Source: an uncultured Opitutia bacterium (GTDB lineage Bacteria; Verrucomicrobiota; Verrucomicrobiia; Opitutales; UBA953). Taken from it: 20,836 nt of DNA. The notes beneath the pieces were generated by a model. The model did not search any database, had not been told where the DNA came from, and saw only the letters and a program-made list of their open reading frames with translations. The position numbers were made by a program, and so were the translations under genes. Positions 13,358 through 20,836 of the stretch are shown here, in pieces. Positions within the stretch are counted from its first letter, which is position 1, and every line of letters starts with the position of its first letter. The DNA is taken from assembly GCA_903924185.1 (NCBI GenBank), contig CAIYAN010000043.1:1-20836 (forward strand), written 5' to 3'.

Positions 13358-15034
13358 ATGGCTGACGAAAAGGTGATTTTTACCATGTCGGGAGTAACCA
13401 AGCACTTCGAGAAGAAGCCAATCTTCCGCGATATCTCCTTGTCCTACTTCTTCGGCGCTAAAATCGGCGTCCTCGGCCTCAATGGTTCGGGCAAGTCGAC
13501 CTTACTCAAAATTATGGCCGGTGAAGATAAGGAGTTCGATGGCGAGATCAGTGCGGTCCCGGGCTATACGTTGGGTTACCTCGCCCAAGAGCCACGGCTC
13601 GACGAAGCCAAGACGGTGGCCGAATGTGTTAAGGAAGCGGTCTCTGAGATGAAGGCGTTACTCGAAGAGTATGATGACACTTTTGTGAAGGTCTCCGAGA
13701 CCGATGATGTCAAGGCGCAGGAGAAGATCCTAGCTCGCCAAGGAGAAATTCAGTCGATCCTCGATGCCCGTGGTGGCTGGGACCTCGACGCCCGTATCGA
13801 GATGGCCCTCGACGCCCTGCGCTGCCCTGCTCCCGACGCGGTGGTTTCGACGCTGTCTGGCGGTGAAAAACGGCGGGTGGCCTTGTGTCGCCTGCTCTTG
13901 ATGGAGCCAGATATCCTCTTGCTCGACGAACCGACTAATCACCTCGACGCCGATACGGTGGCCTGGTTGGAGCGCCACCTGCAGAACTATAAGGGCACGG
14001 TCATCGCCATCACGCATGACCGCTACTTCCTCGATAATGTGGCGGGCTGGATCTTGGAACTCGATCGCGGCCGGGGAGTGCCGTGGAAGGGCAACTATTC
14101 TTCTTGGCTCGAGCAGAAGCAAAAGCGGATCGAGACCGAAGAAAAGCAGTCGGTGGCCCGCTCTCGCTCGATGGAGCGTGAACGCGCCTGGGCTGGCTCC
14201 TCGCCTAAGGCCCGGGTGGCCAAGAACAAGGCCCGCTTACGTTCCTATGAGCAGATGCTCACGCAGGACCAGGCCCAGACGGAGAGTAAGGCAGAGATTT
14301 GGATTCCGCCCGGCCCCCGCTTGGGTGGCGCCGTCATCGAAGCTAAGGGCATGATGAAGGCCTATGGCGACCGCGTGTTGATGGAGGACGTGAACTTCTC
14401 GCTCCCCGCCGGTGGCATTGTCGGAATCATTGGACCGAATGGCGCTGGTAAGACGACGCTATTCCGGATGATCACCGGCCTAGAGAAGCCCGATAAGGGG
14501 ACCCTTACGTTGGGCGAGTCGGTCAAGATTGCCCACGTCGATCAGTCCCGCGATTCCTTGCCGGCCGATAAGGCCCTCTGGGAAGCGATCTCTGACGGCC
14601 AGGACATGGTGCACCTCGGTAAGGTCATCGTCCCCGCGCGTGCTTACGCCGCCCGCTTCGGCTTCACAGGTGACGTGCAGCAGCGTAAGGTCGGGCTGAT
14701 GTCCGGAGGGGAACGTAACCGCATTCACCTCGCTCGCTTGATCAAGGCGGGCGCGAATGTCTTGCTGCTCGACGAACCGACGAACGACCTCGACGTGAAT
14801 ACTATTCGCGCGCTCGAAGATGCCTTGGAATCTTTCGCTGGTTGTGCCGTGGTGATTTCGCACGACCGCTGGTTCCTCGATCGCGTCGCGACCCATATCT
14901 TGGCCTTCGAGGACGACGGCAAACTCGTTTGGCACGAGGGCAACTACGGCGACTACCTCGAATCGCGTCGTCGTCGCTTGGGGGAGGACTCCGATACGCC
15001 GCGTCGACCAAAGTACCGCCGGCTTACGCGTTAA
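13358..15034 (+). CDS. ettA: Energy-dependent translational throttle protein EttA (ABC-F)
   Basis: A 558-residue soluble ABC-F ATPase (E. coli EttA has 555) that binds the ribosomal E site and gates entry into elongation according to ATP/ADP. The first ATPase has Walker A GLNGSGKST (40-48), signature LSGGEKRR (about 166-173) and Walker B LLLDEPTNHLD with catalytic Glu191. The arm insertion of EttA lies at about 95-140. The linker (about 242-325) contains the P-site-tRNA interacting region with SSPKARVAKNKARLRSYEQM. The second ATPase has GPNGAGKTT (359-367), MSGGERNR and LLLDEPTNDLD. The basic tail ends in RRPKYRRLTR. The ATG has no Shine-Dalgarno sequence. It diverges from nusA, and its 3' end overlaps malQ on the other strand by 11 bases. 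Confidence 0.95.
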   Translation: MADEKVIFTMSGVTKHFEKKPIFRDISLSYFFGAKIGVLGLNGSGKSTLLKIMAGEDKEFDGEISAVPGYTLGYLAQEPRLDEAKTVAECVKEAVSEMKALLEEYDDTFVKVSETDDVKAQEKILARQGEIQSILDARGGWDLDARIEMALDALRCPAPDAVVSTLSGGEKRRVALCRLLLMEPDILLLDEPTNHLDADTVAWLERHLQNYKGTVIAITHDRYFLDNVAGWILELDRGRGVPWKGNYSSWLEQKQKRIETEEKQSVARSRSMERERAWAGSSPKARVAKNKARLRSYEQMLTQDQAQTESKAEIWIPPGPRLGGAVIEAKGMMKAYGDRVLMEDVNFSLPAGGIVGIIGPNGAGKTTLFRMITGLEKPDKGTLTLGESVKIAHVDQSRDSLPADKALWEAISDGQDMVHLGKVIVPARAYAARFGFTGDVQQRKVGLMSGGERNRIHLARLIKAGANVLLLDEPTNDLDVNTIRALEDALESFAGCAVVISHDRWFLDRVATHILAFEDDGKLVWHEGNYGDYLESRRRRLGEDSDTPRRPKYRRLTR

Positions 15035-16499
15035 GGCGTTGGCTCTGCGTCAGGCGCGGACGCCAGGTCGGTAGGGTGCGGGTGAGTTCGGCAAATTCAG
15101 CGTCCGTCATTCGCCACGTCCAGTTACCCTGCGGGTGGCCGGGGGTGTTGAAGCGCGCCTCTGAACCGAGGCCGAGCAGGTCTTGCGCCGGCAGGATGGC
15201 GCAGACCGCTGGCGTCCGCAGTACGGCGTTGGTCAAAGCGGCCGGCACATCGTCCACCGCCCCGAGGAGTTCCTTTAGGTTGGCTTGTTCCTCCGGCGTG
15301 GCGCCCGCGAGCCAACCGCGGAGGGTGTCGTTGTCGTGCGTGCCCGTATAGACGACCCGGTCCGCGGTGACGTTGTCTGGGTGATGCGGATTATCAGCCG
15401 ACCCTCCGAAGCCGAATTGCATGACTGCCATGCCGGGAAGCCCAGAGGCGTGGCGCAGGATGTCCACGCCCGGGGAGAGTAAGCCCAGGTCTTCCGCGAC
15501 CAGTGGTAAGTCGCCCATCGCTTGGGTGAAGGCCAGGCCCGGACCGTCGTGCCAAGCGCCGCCACGGGCATTGGGTGCGCCTGCGGGGACGCTCCAGTAG
15601 TCGCAGAGGCCGCGGAAATGGTCGATGCGCACGGCATCAAAAAGTTGCAAGTCGTGCAAGACGCGCGCCCGCCACCACGCGAAGCCATCGGCTGCATGTG
15701 CGGTCCAGTCGTAGAGCGGATTGCCCCATAGCTGCCCGTCCTCGGCAAAGTAGTCGGGCGGCACGCCCGCGACGGCCGTGGGTTGGCCGTGGGCGTCGAG
15801 TTGGAAGAGCTGCGGGTGGGCTCGCACGTCGCAACCATCGGCGGAGACGTAGATCGGTTCGTCACCCAGCAGGCGGATGCCGTGCCGTTGGGCGTGGGCG
15901 CGTAAGGCCTGCCATTGCTCAGCGAAGAGAAATTGCAGGGCAGCGGCTTCGGCGCAGAGCGCCGGATCGGCCACCGTTACCGTCCAAGTCGAAGGCGCGG
16001 CGAAGCTGTTCTGCTCGCGGAGCGCAGAGAACTGACACCAAGCCTTGAGCCAAGGGGCTTGCTCTGCTTGGTATTTCAGGAAGTTCGCCTCATGCGGCAG
16101 AGCCTGCGCAGCGCGGGCTCCAGCCAACTTGAGTAGGGGACGGAGTTCATGCCAGAGCCGTCCGTAATCCGTGTGGTGGTCCGCCCCGCGTTGGACTTGG
16201 GCTGTTTCCGCCGAAGTGAGGAAGCCGCGGTGCTCCAGGTCAACGAGGTCGAGAAGGTAGGGATTACCTGCGAAGATAGATAAAGCTTGGTAAGGCGAGT
16301 CGCCGTAACCAGTTGGGCCGAGCGGGCAGACCTGCCACCAAGTGAAACCACCAGCGGCCAAGGCTTCGACGAAGCGGTGCGCTTCTGCTCCGAGCGTCCC
16401 GATAGGGCCCGGGCCAGGCAGGGCGGTCGGGTGCAGTAGAACGCCCGCGGACCGTTGCGGGAAGGCGCGGCAACGGAAGGCGGAAGGCGCTATCGGCAT
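15024..16499 (-). CDS. malQ: 4-alpha-glucanotransferase (amylomaltase)
   Basis: A cytoplasmic GH77 enzyme that moves maltooligosaccharide segments between alpha-1,4-glucans in maltose and glycogen metabolism. With the start at the ATG 16497-16499 it has 491 residues, close to the usual size of about 500. Early blocks are GVLLHPTALPGPGPIGTLG and GYGDSPYQALSIFAGNPYLL. Catalytic residues are Asp293 in AVRIDHFRGL (nucleophile), Glu336 in LVAEDLGLL (acid/base) and Asp389 in YTGTHDNDTLRG (stabiliser). The open frame extends upstream to 16553, but those 18 codons lie inside the PPIase gene and show no family similarity. The chosen ATG is one base after the PPIase stop, which fits coupled translation. 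No other glycogen gene is in view. The 3' end overlaps ettA by 11 bases. Confidence 0.93.
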   Translation of the reverse strand: MPIAPSAFRCRAFPQRSAGVLLHPTALPGPGPIGTLGAEAHRFVEALAAGGFTWWQVCPLGPTGYGDSPYQALSIFAGNPYLLDLVDLEHRGFLTSAETAQVQRGADHHTDYGRLWHELRPLLKLAGARAAQALPHEANFLKYQAEQAPWLKAWCQFSALREQNSFAAPSTWTVTVADPALCAEAAALQFLFAEQWQALRAHAQRHGIRLLGDEPIYVSADGCDVRAHPQLFQLDAHGQPTAVAGVPPDYFAEDGQLWGNPLYDWTAHAADGFAWWRARVLHDLQLFDAVRIDHFRGLCDYWSVPAGAPNARGGAWHDGPGLAFTQAMGDLPLVAEDLGLLSPGVDILRHASGLPGMAVMQFGFGGSADNPHHPDNVTADRVVYTGTHDNDTLRGWLAGATPEEQANLKELLGAVDDVPAALTNAVLRTPAVCAILPAQDLLGLGSEARFNTPGHPQGNWTWRMTDAEFAELTRTLPTWRPRLTQSQRLNA

Positions 16500-16500
16500 T

Positions 16501-17580
16501 TCAGCGGTATTGGACGTAGTGCTTGGCCCGGAGTTCCGTGAACCACTTCTCAACCGACTCTTTCATGGCCTCGGAGCGCACGCGCTCTTCAACCAGCGAG
16601 CGAACCTGAGGGTCGTGCAAGGTATCGACCCCGGCGGCCTTTAGGCCCTCGCGCTTCAGGATGAACCAAAAGGTCGGACTGCCCGGGATGTCGAACTGCT
16701 GGGCTTCCGAAACTTCGCCATCTTTCAGCTGGCGCAGCACCCCGATGATTCGCTCATTGCTATCTTCCAGCGGTTTCCAGCCCGTATCGCCACCTTGCTT
16801 AGCGTAGTCGTCGGTGCTGATTATTTCGGCGATTTCAGCAAAGCCTACTTCGGTGGTCTTCTTAGTTAGGGATGCCTTGTAGCGCACCAAGGTGGCGGGG
16901 AGCTTAGCCGGGTCGCGGAGCGCGGCCGCCCAAGCCTCGGCCCGAGCCTTACCTTCAGCGACAGTCTCGCTGGCGCCTTGCATTAGGGTGATTTGGCGAA
17001 GATGGACGCTTTCCTTGCGCGTGAACTCCGCTTGATGCGTGTCGTAATAGGCTTTTAGCTTACCCGGACCAACCTCGAGGGCCGAGCGGCGAACCTGATT
17101 GACCATGTATTCAAAGATGATGCTGTCCTCGATCTCCTTGCGGTAGGACATGGGCGTAGTTCCTTTTGCGCGGAGGGAAGCGACAAAGCGGTTGCGGTCG
17201 CCGCCGAAGTCACGGCGGATGGTCTCTTCGATACTGCTATCGATGTAGGAACCAGGGATTTTCCCGCTGGCCTTGAACTCAGCAATCGCCAATTGGCGGA
17301 TGATGATATCCTCGAGTGCATTGCGGCCCAAGGCGTCAACCTTCAGTTTAAATTCGGCATCGTCCTTACTGCCCTGCCTGATTTCCGCCAAGAATGGCAT
17401 AAACTGACGGCGTATGTCCGAAAGGGTAATTGGTTGCCCGTTGGCGCTACCAGCGATGCGGTCGGCATCGAGTTCTAAAATGCGCTCAGCGAGTATACGC
17501 TCGGGAGTCTTCGGCAGGGCCTGCGCCAGCAGCAAGGAGGAGGTGCCGAGGAGGAGGCAGGAAATTAAAAGTGCGTTCAT
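16501..17580 (-). CDS. SurA-like periplasmic chaperone / peptidyl-prolyl isomerase
   Basis: A 359-residue protein with a signal peptide (residues 1-20, ISCLLLGTSSLLLAQA). An N-terminal SurA-like helical domain (about 35-170) contains the typical opening IAGSANGQPITLSDIRRQ and a segment of the kind ALEDIIIRQLAIAEF. A degenerate parvulin domain (about 190-305) follows, with VHLRQITLMQG, DTGWKPL and LKDGEVSEAQQF, then a final helix that packs back on the N-terminal domain. SurA proteins escort outer-membrane proteins through the periplasm, which implies a diderm cell. The ATG overlaps the mfd stop (ATGA, 17577-17580), and malQ follows one base after the stop. Whether the rotamase is active cannot be judged from sequence. 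Confidence 0.85.
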   Translation of the reverse strand: MNALLISCLLLGTSSLLLAQALPKTPERILAERILELDADRIAGSANGQPITLSDIRRQFMPFLAEIRQGSKDDAEFKLKVDALGRNALEDIIIRQLAIAEFKASGKIPGSYIDSSIEETIRRDFGGDRNRFVASLRAKGTTPMSYRKEIEDSIIFEYMVNQVRRSALEVGPGKLKAYYDTHQAEFTRKESVHLRQITLMQGASETVAEGKARAEAWAAALRDPAKLPATLVRYKASLTKKTTEVGFAEIAEIISTDDYAKQGGDTGWKPLEDSNERIIGVLRQLKDGEVSEAQQFDIPGSPTFWFILKREGLKAAGVDTLHDPQVRSLVEERVRSEAMKESVEKWFTELRAKHYVQYR

Positions 17581-20500
17581 GAGCCAGGTGGTGCGGACAG
17601 GCGTGACAGGAAGCCACGGATTTCCGTGAGTTTCCGCAGGGGGTCCTTGACGGTCAAGCGGGGAAACCGATTTCCGACTAAGATGGGCTCAGCTGGCCGT
17701 CCGGGGCTGATTTGTAGGCAGCGCAGGGTCGTCCCGTCGGTGGAAATCGAGGTGATGCCCTTGGCTTCCCCTAGGCAGCGAATCTCGGCAAGTTGCAGAA
17801 AGGCTGCCGCTTCCGGTGGCAGGCGGCCGTAGCGATCCGTCAGGTTGGCCCGGAGTTCCGCGACTTCCGCTGCATCCGTCGCCAGTGCGACCTTGCGGAA
17901 GGCCTCGATCCGCAGGCGGGTTTCCGGAATCCAATCGGATGGTAACGTCGCGGTGAGCAAGGGCCCGTCGCCATCGCTGGAGTGGGTCTGCTCAACGCCA
18001 AGGGCGGCTTGGGTGTGGTCGATGAAATCGAGGTTCACTTCGCACCGGTCGACGCCCGCCCCACGGTCTCCGCGGAGTTTGGCGACGCTGCGTCGGAGTA
18101 ATTGACAATAAAGGTCGAAGCCGACGTTGGCGACGTGGCCGCTCTGGGCCGCGCCGAGAATATTACCCGCACCACGGAGCTCGAGGTCGCGCATAGCAAT
18201 ACGGAAGCCTGCACCTAGTTGATTATATTGGCGAATGGCGGAGAGGCGGCGATGGGCGGTGCCGACTAAAGCGGCATGCCGATGCAGAAAGAGGTAGGCG
18301 TAGGCTTGGCGATTGAACCGCCCGACGCGGCCGCGGAGTTGATAAAGCTGTGCGAGGCCAAACCGATCGGCGCCTTCGATGATGAGGGTATTGCAGTTGG
18401 GGATATCGAGGCCGGTCTCGATGATGGTCGTGCAGACGAGGACGTCGTACTCCCCCGCGACGAAGGCGGACATGGTTTCCTCCAGTTCGCCAGCCCCCAT
18501 CTGCCCGTGGCCAACAATGATGCGCGCTTTGGGCACCAAGGCGGCCAGCCGTTCGGCAACGGCCCGGATGGTCTCCACGCGATTGTGCAGGTAGAAGACT
18601 TGGCCACCGCGGGCCAGCTCGGCCTTCACGGCATCGCGTACGAGTTTCTCATCGTAGCTGCGGACGACGGTGCGGATAGGCAGGCGTTCGCGTGGGGGCG
18701 TCTCAATGACGCTCAGGTCGCGGGCGCCGACGAGGGCGAGGTAAAGCGTCCGTGGAATCGGGGTCGCACTCATCGCAAGCACATCCACCTCTGTGCGCAT
18801 CTCCTTCAGGCGTTCCTTGTGGCGGACACCAAAGCGATGCTCTTCATCGATGATGACGAGGCCGAGTTTGCCGAAGGACGTGCCATCGGAGAGGAGGGCA
18901 TGCGTGCCGACCACGATGTCGACCGTCCCCGCGGCGGCGCGGGCGCGAACGTTAGCTTTTTGCTTGGCGGTACGGAAGCCACTCAGCAGTTCGACGGAGA
19001 TGGGCCAGCGCGCCAAGCGTTCCCGGAAACTTTCGTAGTGCTGCTGTGCGAGCACCGTCGTGGGTGCGAGGATCGCCACTTGTCGTCCGCCGAGGACGCA
19101 CTTGAACGTGGCGCGCAAGGCCACCTCAGTCTTGCCGAAGCCCACGTCGCCACTGACGAGACGATCCATCGGGGCGGCCCGTTCCATATCGCCCTTCACG
19201 TCCGCGATGGCGCGCGTCTGGTCGGGGGTCTCGCGGTGGGGGAAGGAGCGTTCGAACTCGCCCATCCAGGCATTGTCAGCGTCTTTCGGGTGGGCGATGC
19301 CCGGCTTAGTGGAGCGGGCCGCTTGCATGGCGAGCAACTGCGCCGCGAGGTCCGCGGTGGCTTTCTCGGCGGCTTTCCGCGAGCGTTCCCAGCCGCCGCC
19401 TCCGAGCTTAGAAAGTTTGGGCGTGGCGCGGCCAATACCGATATAACGCGAGAGTAGGTGCGACTCCCGGACGGGGAGGTGTAGCATCGATTTCTCGGCA
19501 AACTCGAGTCCGATGAAGTCTTCGGTCCGTCCGTTGTGTTCGTGGGCCTTGATGCCGCGGAAGAGGCAGATGCCTTGAGTCACGTGCACCAAGGCATCGC
19601 CGTCGGCGAGCTCACCGAAGTCGAGTGCCCGTCCGATAGCGGCGCGGACGGCGGTACGGCGACGAGGCAACGAAGCGAGTGGGCGTTTACGGCGGCCGAA
19701 GAGCTCGCGCTCCGTGAGCAGGACGAGGCCAGTCTTGAGTAAACCCGACAGTTTTCCAGGTGCCAGTAAGAGCCCGCCGCCAAAGCGCCCGGCGCAGACC
19801 CGCGGTTTGAATCCGCGGATGGCAACGGCTTTAACTTCGGCGTTCAAGCGGTCGACCGACCCGTCCGTATCGCCAGTGAGTAGGCAAGGCCGGCCATCCT
19901 TGGCGAGGGCGGCCGCGGCGCGAAGTAGGGCGGGGCGGTGTTCGCTGCCTTCGGTGGCCGAGCCGATGAGGAGCGTTTCCGCTGGTTGGCATTCGAGCCC
20001 CTGCGCATCGTAGCCTTCTGGAATTTCATCCGATTCTTCCAGAATAAGCTGCGGTAGTTTCGTGGCGTGCAGTTCGACGCACAGGATATCTTCGTGGGCG
20101 CGGTCGACGGAGATGATGAGGGCGCCCGCCGGGAGGTGCTTGAAAAAGGGGGCTTCTGCGGCCTGGCCGGAGTCATCGCGCGGGGCGCAGATCACCAGCC
20201 CGTCGACTTCGCCTTCGCTCCGTTGCGTGGCGGGGTCGAAGGGTCGAATGGATTCAACCTTATCGCCAAAGAGGTCGATGCGTACGGGCATCTGGGCATT
20301 GAGCGGGTAGACGTCGAGGATGCCGCCGCGCAGGGCGTATTCGCCGGGTTGTTCGCAGAGCGCTTCGTGGTCGTAACTGAAATCAACGGCGAGGCGTTGG
20401 GCGAAGGCCCGTAGCTCGAGGGTGTCGCCTTTGCGGATAACCATCTCCGCGCGGGCGGCGGTTTCCGGCGCGGGCGACCGGCGGGCCAAGGAACCCGGTG

Positions 20501-20810
20501 TGCATGCGATGAGTAATGGCCGTTGGGTATCGTGGCTACCATGGCGCAGCAGGGAGAGCACGCCGAGTAGGTCGCAGTCTGCTTCAAAGGCCGGCACAGC
20601 GGCGTCGGCCTCGGTCAACGTCCGAGCGACGGGCTGCGCACCGTTCAGCAAGGTCAAGAGCTGCGCTGTCTCTTCCGCCAAGGTTTCCGCCGCTCCAAGG
20701 TTGGAGGCGAGCAGGACAATGACGCTATGGGCGGCGCCCTCCGAACAGGCTACGGGCCCCCAAGCGTGCGCGGGCACGCCGGTTAGGGCACGGCGTGGCT
20801 GAACAGACAT
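17577..20810 (-). CDS. mfd: Transcription-repair coupling factor Mfd
   Basis: A 1077-residue ATP-dependent translocase that removes RNA polymerase stalled at DNA damage and recruits UvrA. The N-terminal UvrB-like module includes EYALRGGILDVYPLNAQMPVRIDLFGDKVESIRPF (from about 158). The RNAP-interacting region contains LHLPVRESHLLSRYIG. The RecG-like motor has Walker A SGDVGFGKTE (about 553), PTTVLAQQHYESF, the Walker B box IIDEEHRFGVRHKE (about 650), motif III MSATPIPRTL, and motifs V/VI around IIETGLDIPNCNTLI and YQLRGRVGR. The C-terminal D7 domain follows. E. coli Mfd has 1148 residues. The ATG at 20808-20810 is the first visible start, but the frame stays open to the window edge and a start at about 20837 is possible (bases TG are visible at 20836-20835). 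Confidence 0.95.
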   Translation of the reverse strand: MSVQPRRALTGVPAHAWGPVACSEGAAHSVIVLLASNLGAAETLAEETAQLLTLLNGAQPVARTLTEADAAVPAFEADCDLLGVLSLLRHGSHDTQRPLLIACTPGSLARRSPAPETAARAEMVIRKGDTLELRAFAQRLAVDFSYDHEALCEQPGEYALRGGILDVYPLNAQMPVRIDLFGDKVESIRPFDPATQRSEGEVDGLVICAPRDDSGQAAEAPFFKHLPAGALIISVDRAHEDILCVELHATKLPQLILEESDEIPEGYDAQGLECQPAETLLIGSATEGSEHRPALLRAAAALAKDGRPCLLTGDTDGSVDRLNAEVKAVAIRGFKPRVCAGRFGGGLLLAPGKLSGLLKTGLVLLTERELFGRRKRPLASLPRRRTAVRAAIGRALDFGELADGDALVHVTQGICLFRGIKAHEHNGRTEDFIGLEFAEKSMLHLPVRESHLLSRYIGIGRATPKLSKLGGGGWERSRKAAEKATADLAAQLLAMQAARSTKPGIAHPKDADNAWMGEFERSFPHRETPDQTRAIADVKGDMERAAPMDRLVSGDVGFGKTEVALRATFKCVLGGRQVAILAPTTVLAQQHYESFRERLARWPISVELLSGFRTAKQKANVRARAAAGTVDIVVGTHALLSDGTSFGKLGLVIIDEEHRFGVRHKERLKEMRTEVDVLAMSATPIPRTLYLALVGARDLSVIETPPRERLPIRTVVRSYDEKLVRDAVKAELARGGQVFYLHNRVETIRAVAERLAALVPKARIIVGHGQMGAGELEETMSAFVAGEYDVLVCTTIIETGLDIPNCNTLIIEGADRFGLAQLYQLRGRVGRFNRQAYAYLFLHRHAALVGTAHRRLSAIRQYNQLGAGFRIAMRDLELRGAGNILGAAQSGHVANVGFDLYCQLLRRSVAKLRGDRGAGVDRCEVNLDFIDHTQAALGVEQTHSSDGDGPLLTATLPSDWIPETRLRIEAFRKVALATDAAEVAELRANLTDRYGRLPPEAAAFLQLAEIRCLGEAKGITSISTDGTTLRCLQISPGRPAEPILVGNRFPRLTVKDPLRKLTEIRGFLSRLSAPPGS

Positions 20811-20836
20811 CCCGCTATCCAGCGGGGACGTGTTCA

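Noticed and set aside
16500..16553. 18 extra N-terminal codons for malQ
   Set aside because: They lie inside the upstream PPIase gene and match no part of the family; the ATG at 16499, one base after that gene's stop, gives the normal length.
18276..19457. A 393-codon plus-strand frame antisense to mfd
   Set aside because: It lies wholly inside the conserved Mfd motor domain, shows no domain or start signal, and is a by-product of GC-rich codon use.

Overview
The window is a GC-rich, gene-dense stretch of bacterial chromosome. It holds mostly conserved single-copy genes and shows no insertion sequence, phage gene, CRISPR array or rRNA. The combination of features suggests Verrucomicrobiota, perhaps an Opitutae-like lineage: a Tat-exported FAD oxidoreductase of the type common in that phylum and in Planctomycetes, almost no Shine-Dalgarno sequences, and a diderm SurA-like periplasmic chaperone beside a McsA/McsB pair. 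This placement is an inference from gene content, not a database result.

Layout. 1-358 (+): the 3' part of a glutathione peroxidase. 373-1125 (-): a TSUP-family membrane transporter. 1210-3420 (+): a small membrane-anchored protein of unknown function, then the FAD oxidoreductase. 3407-4455 (-): a DEDDy 3'-5' exonuclease followed by a thioredoxin-like [2Fe-2S] ferredoxin. 4566-4641 (+): tRNA-Ala(GGC). 4709-5743 (-): a secreted lysine/glutamate-rich protein of unknown function, closed by a strong terminator. 5837-7375 (-): a ketosynthase and acyl carrier protein pair, closed by a second strong terminator. 7474-9035 (+): mcsA-mcsB, a protein-arginine kinase and its zinc-binding partner. 9048-13162 (-): nusA-infB-rbfA. 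13358-15034 (+): the ABC-F translation factor EttA. 15024-20810 (-): mfd, a SurA-like PPIase/chaperone and malQ, packed with overlapping or nearly touching reading frames.

The middle of the window is information processing. NusA (elongation, termination, antitermination), IF-2 (initiation) and RbfA (30S maturation) form one operon, with EttA (ribosome energy sensing) diverging from it. Mfd (transcription-coupled repair) and tRNA-Ala fit the same theme. McsA/McsB belong to protein quality control by arginine phosphorylation. The ketosynthase/ACP pair looks like a dedicated acyl-chain module rather than the housekeeping fatty acid genes.

The most notable signal is in the 195-base nusA-ettA intergenic region. 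On the nusA strand it carries a promoter-like TTGACA element, a 7-bp inverted repeat over that element, and then two mutually exclusive RNA hairpins. One is an 11-bp stem followed by U6, typical of an intrinsic terminator; the other is a smaller upstream hairpin that captures the terminator's 5' arm. This is the architecture of a transcription attenuator placed before the gene for a termination factor. The rest of the window is ordinary, and I see no clear sign of a wholly new multi-gene system.
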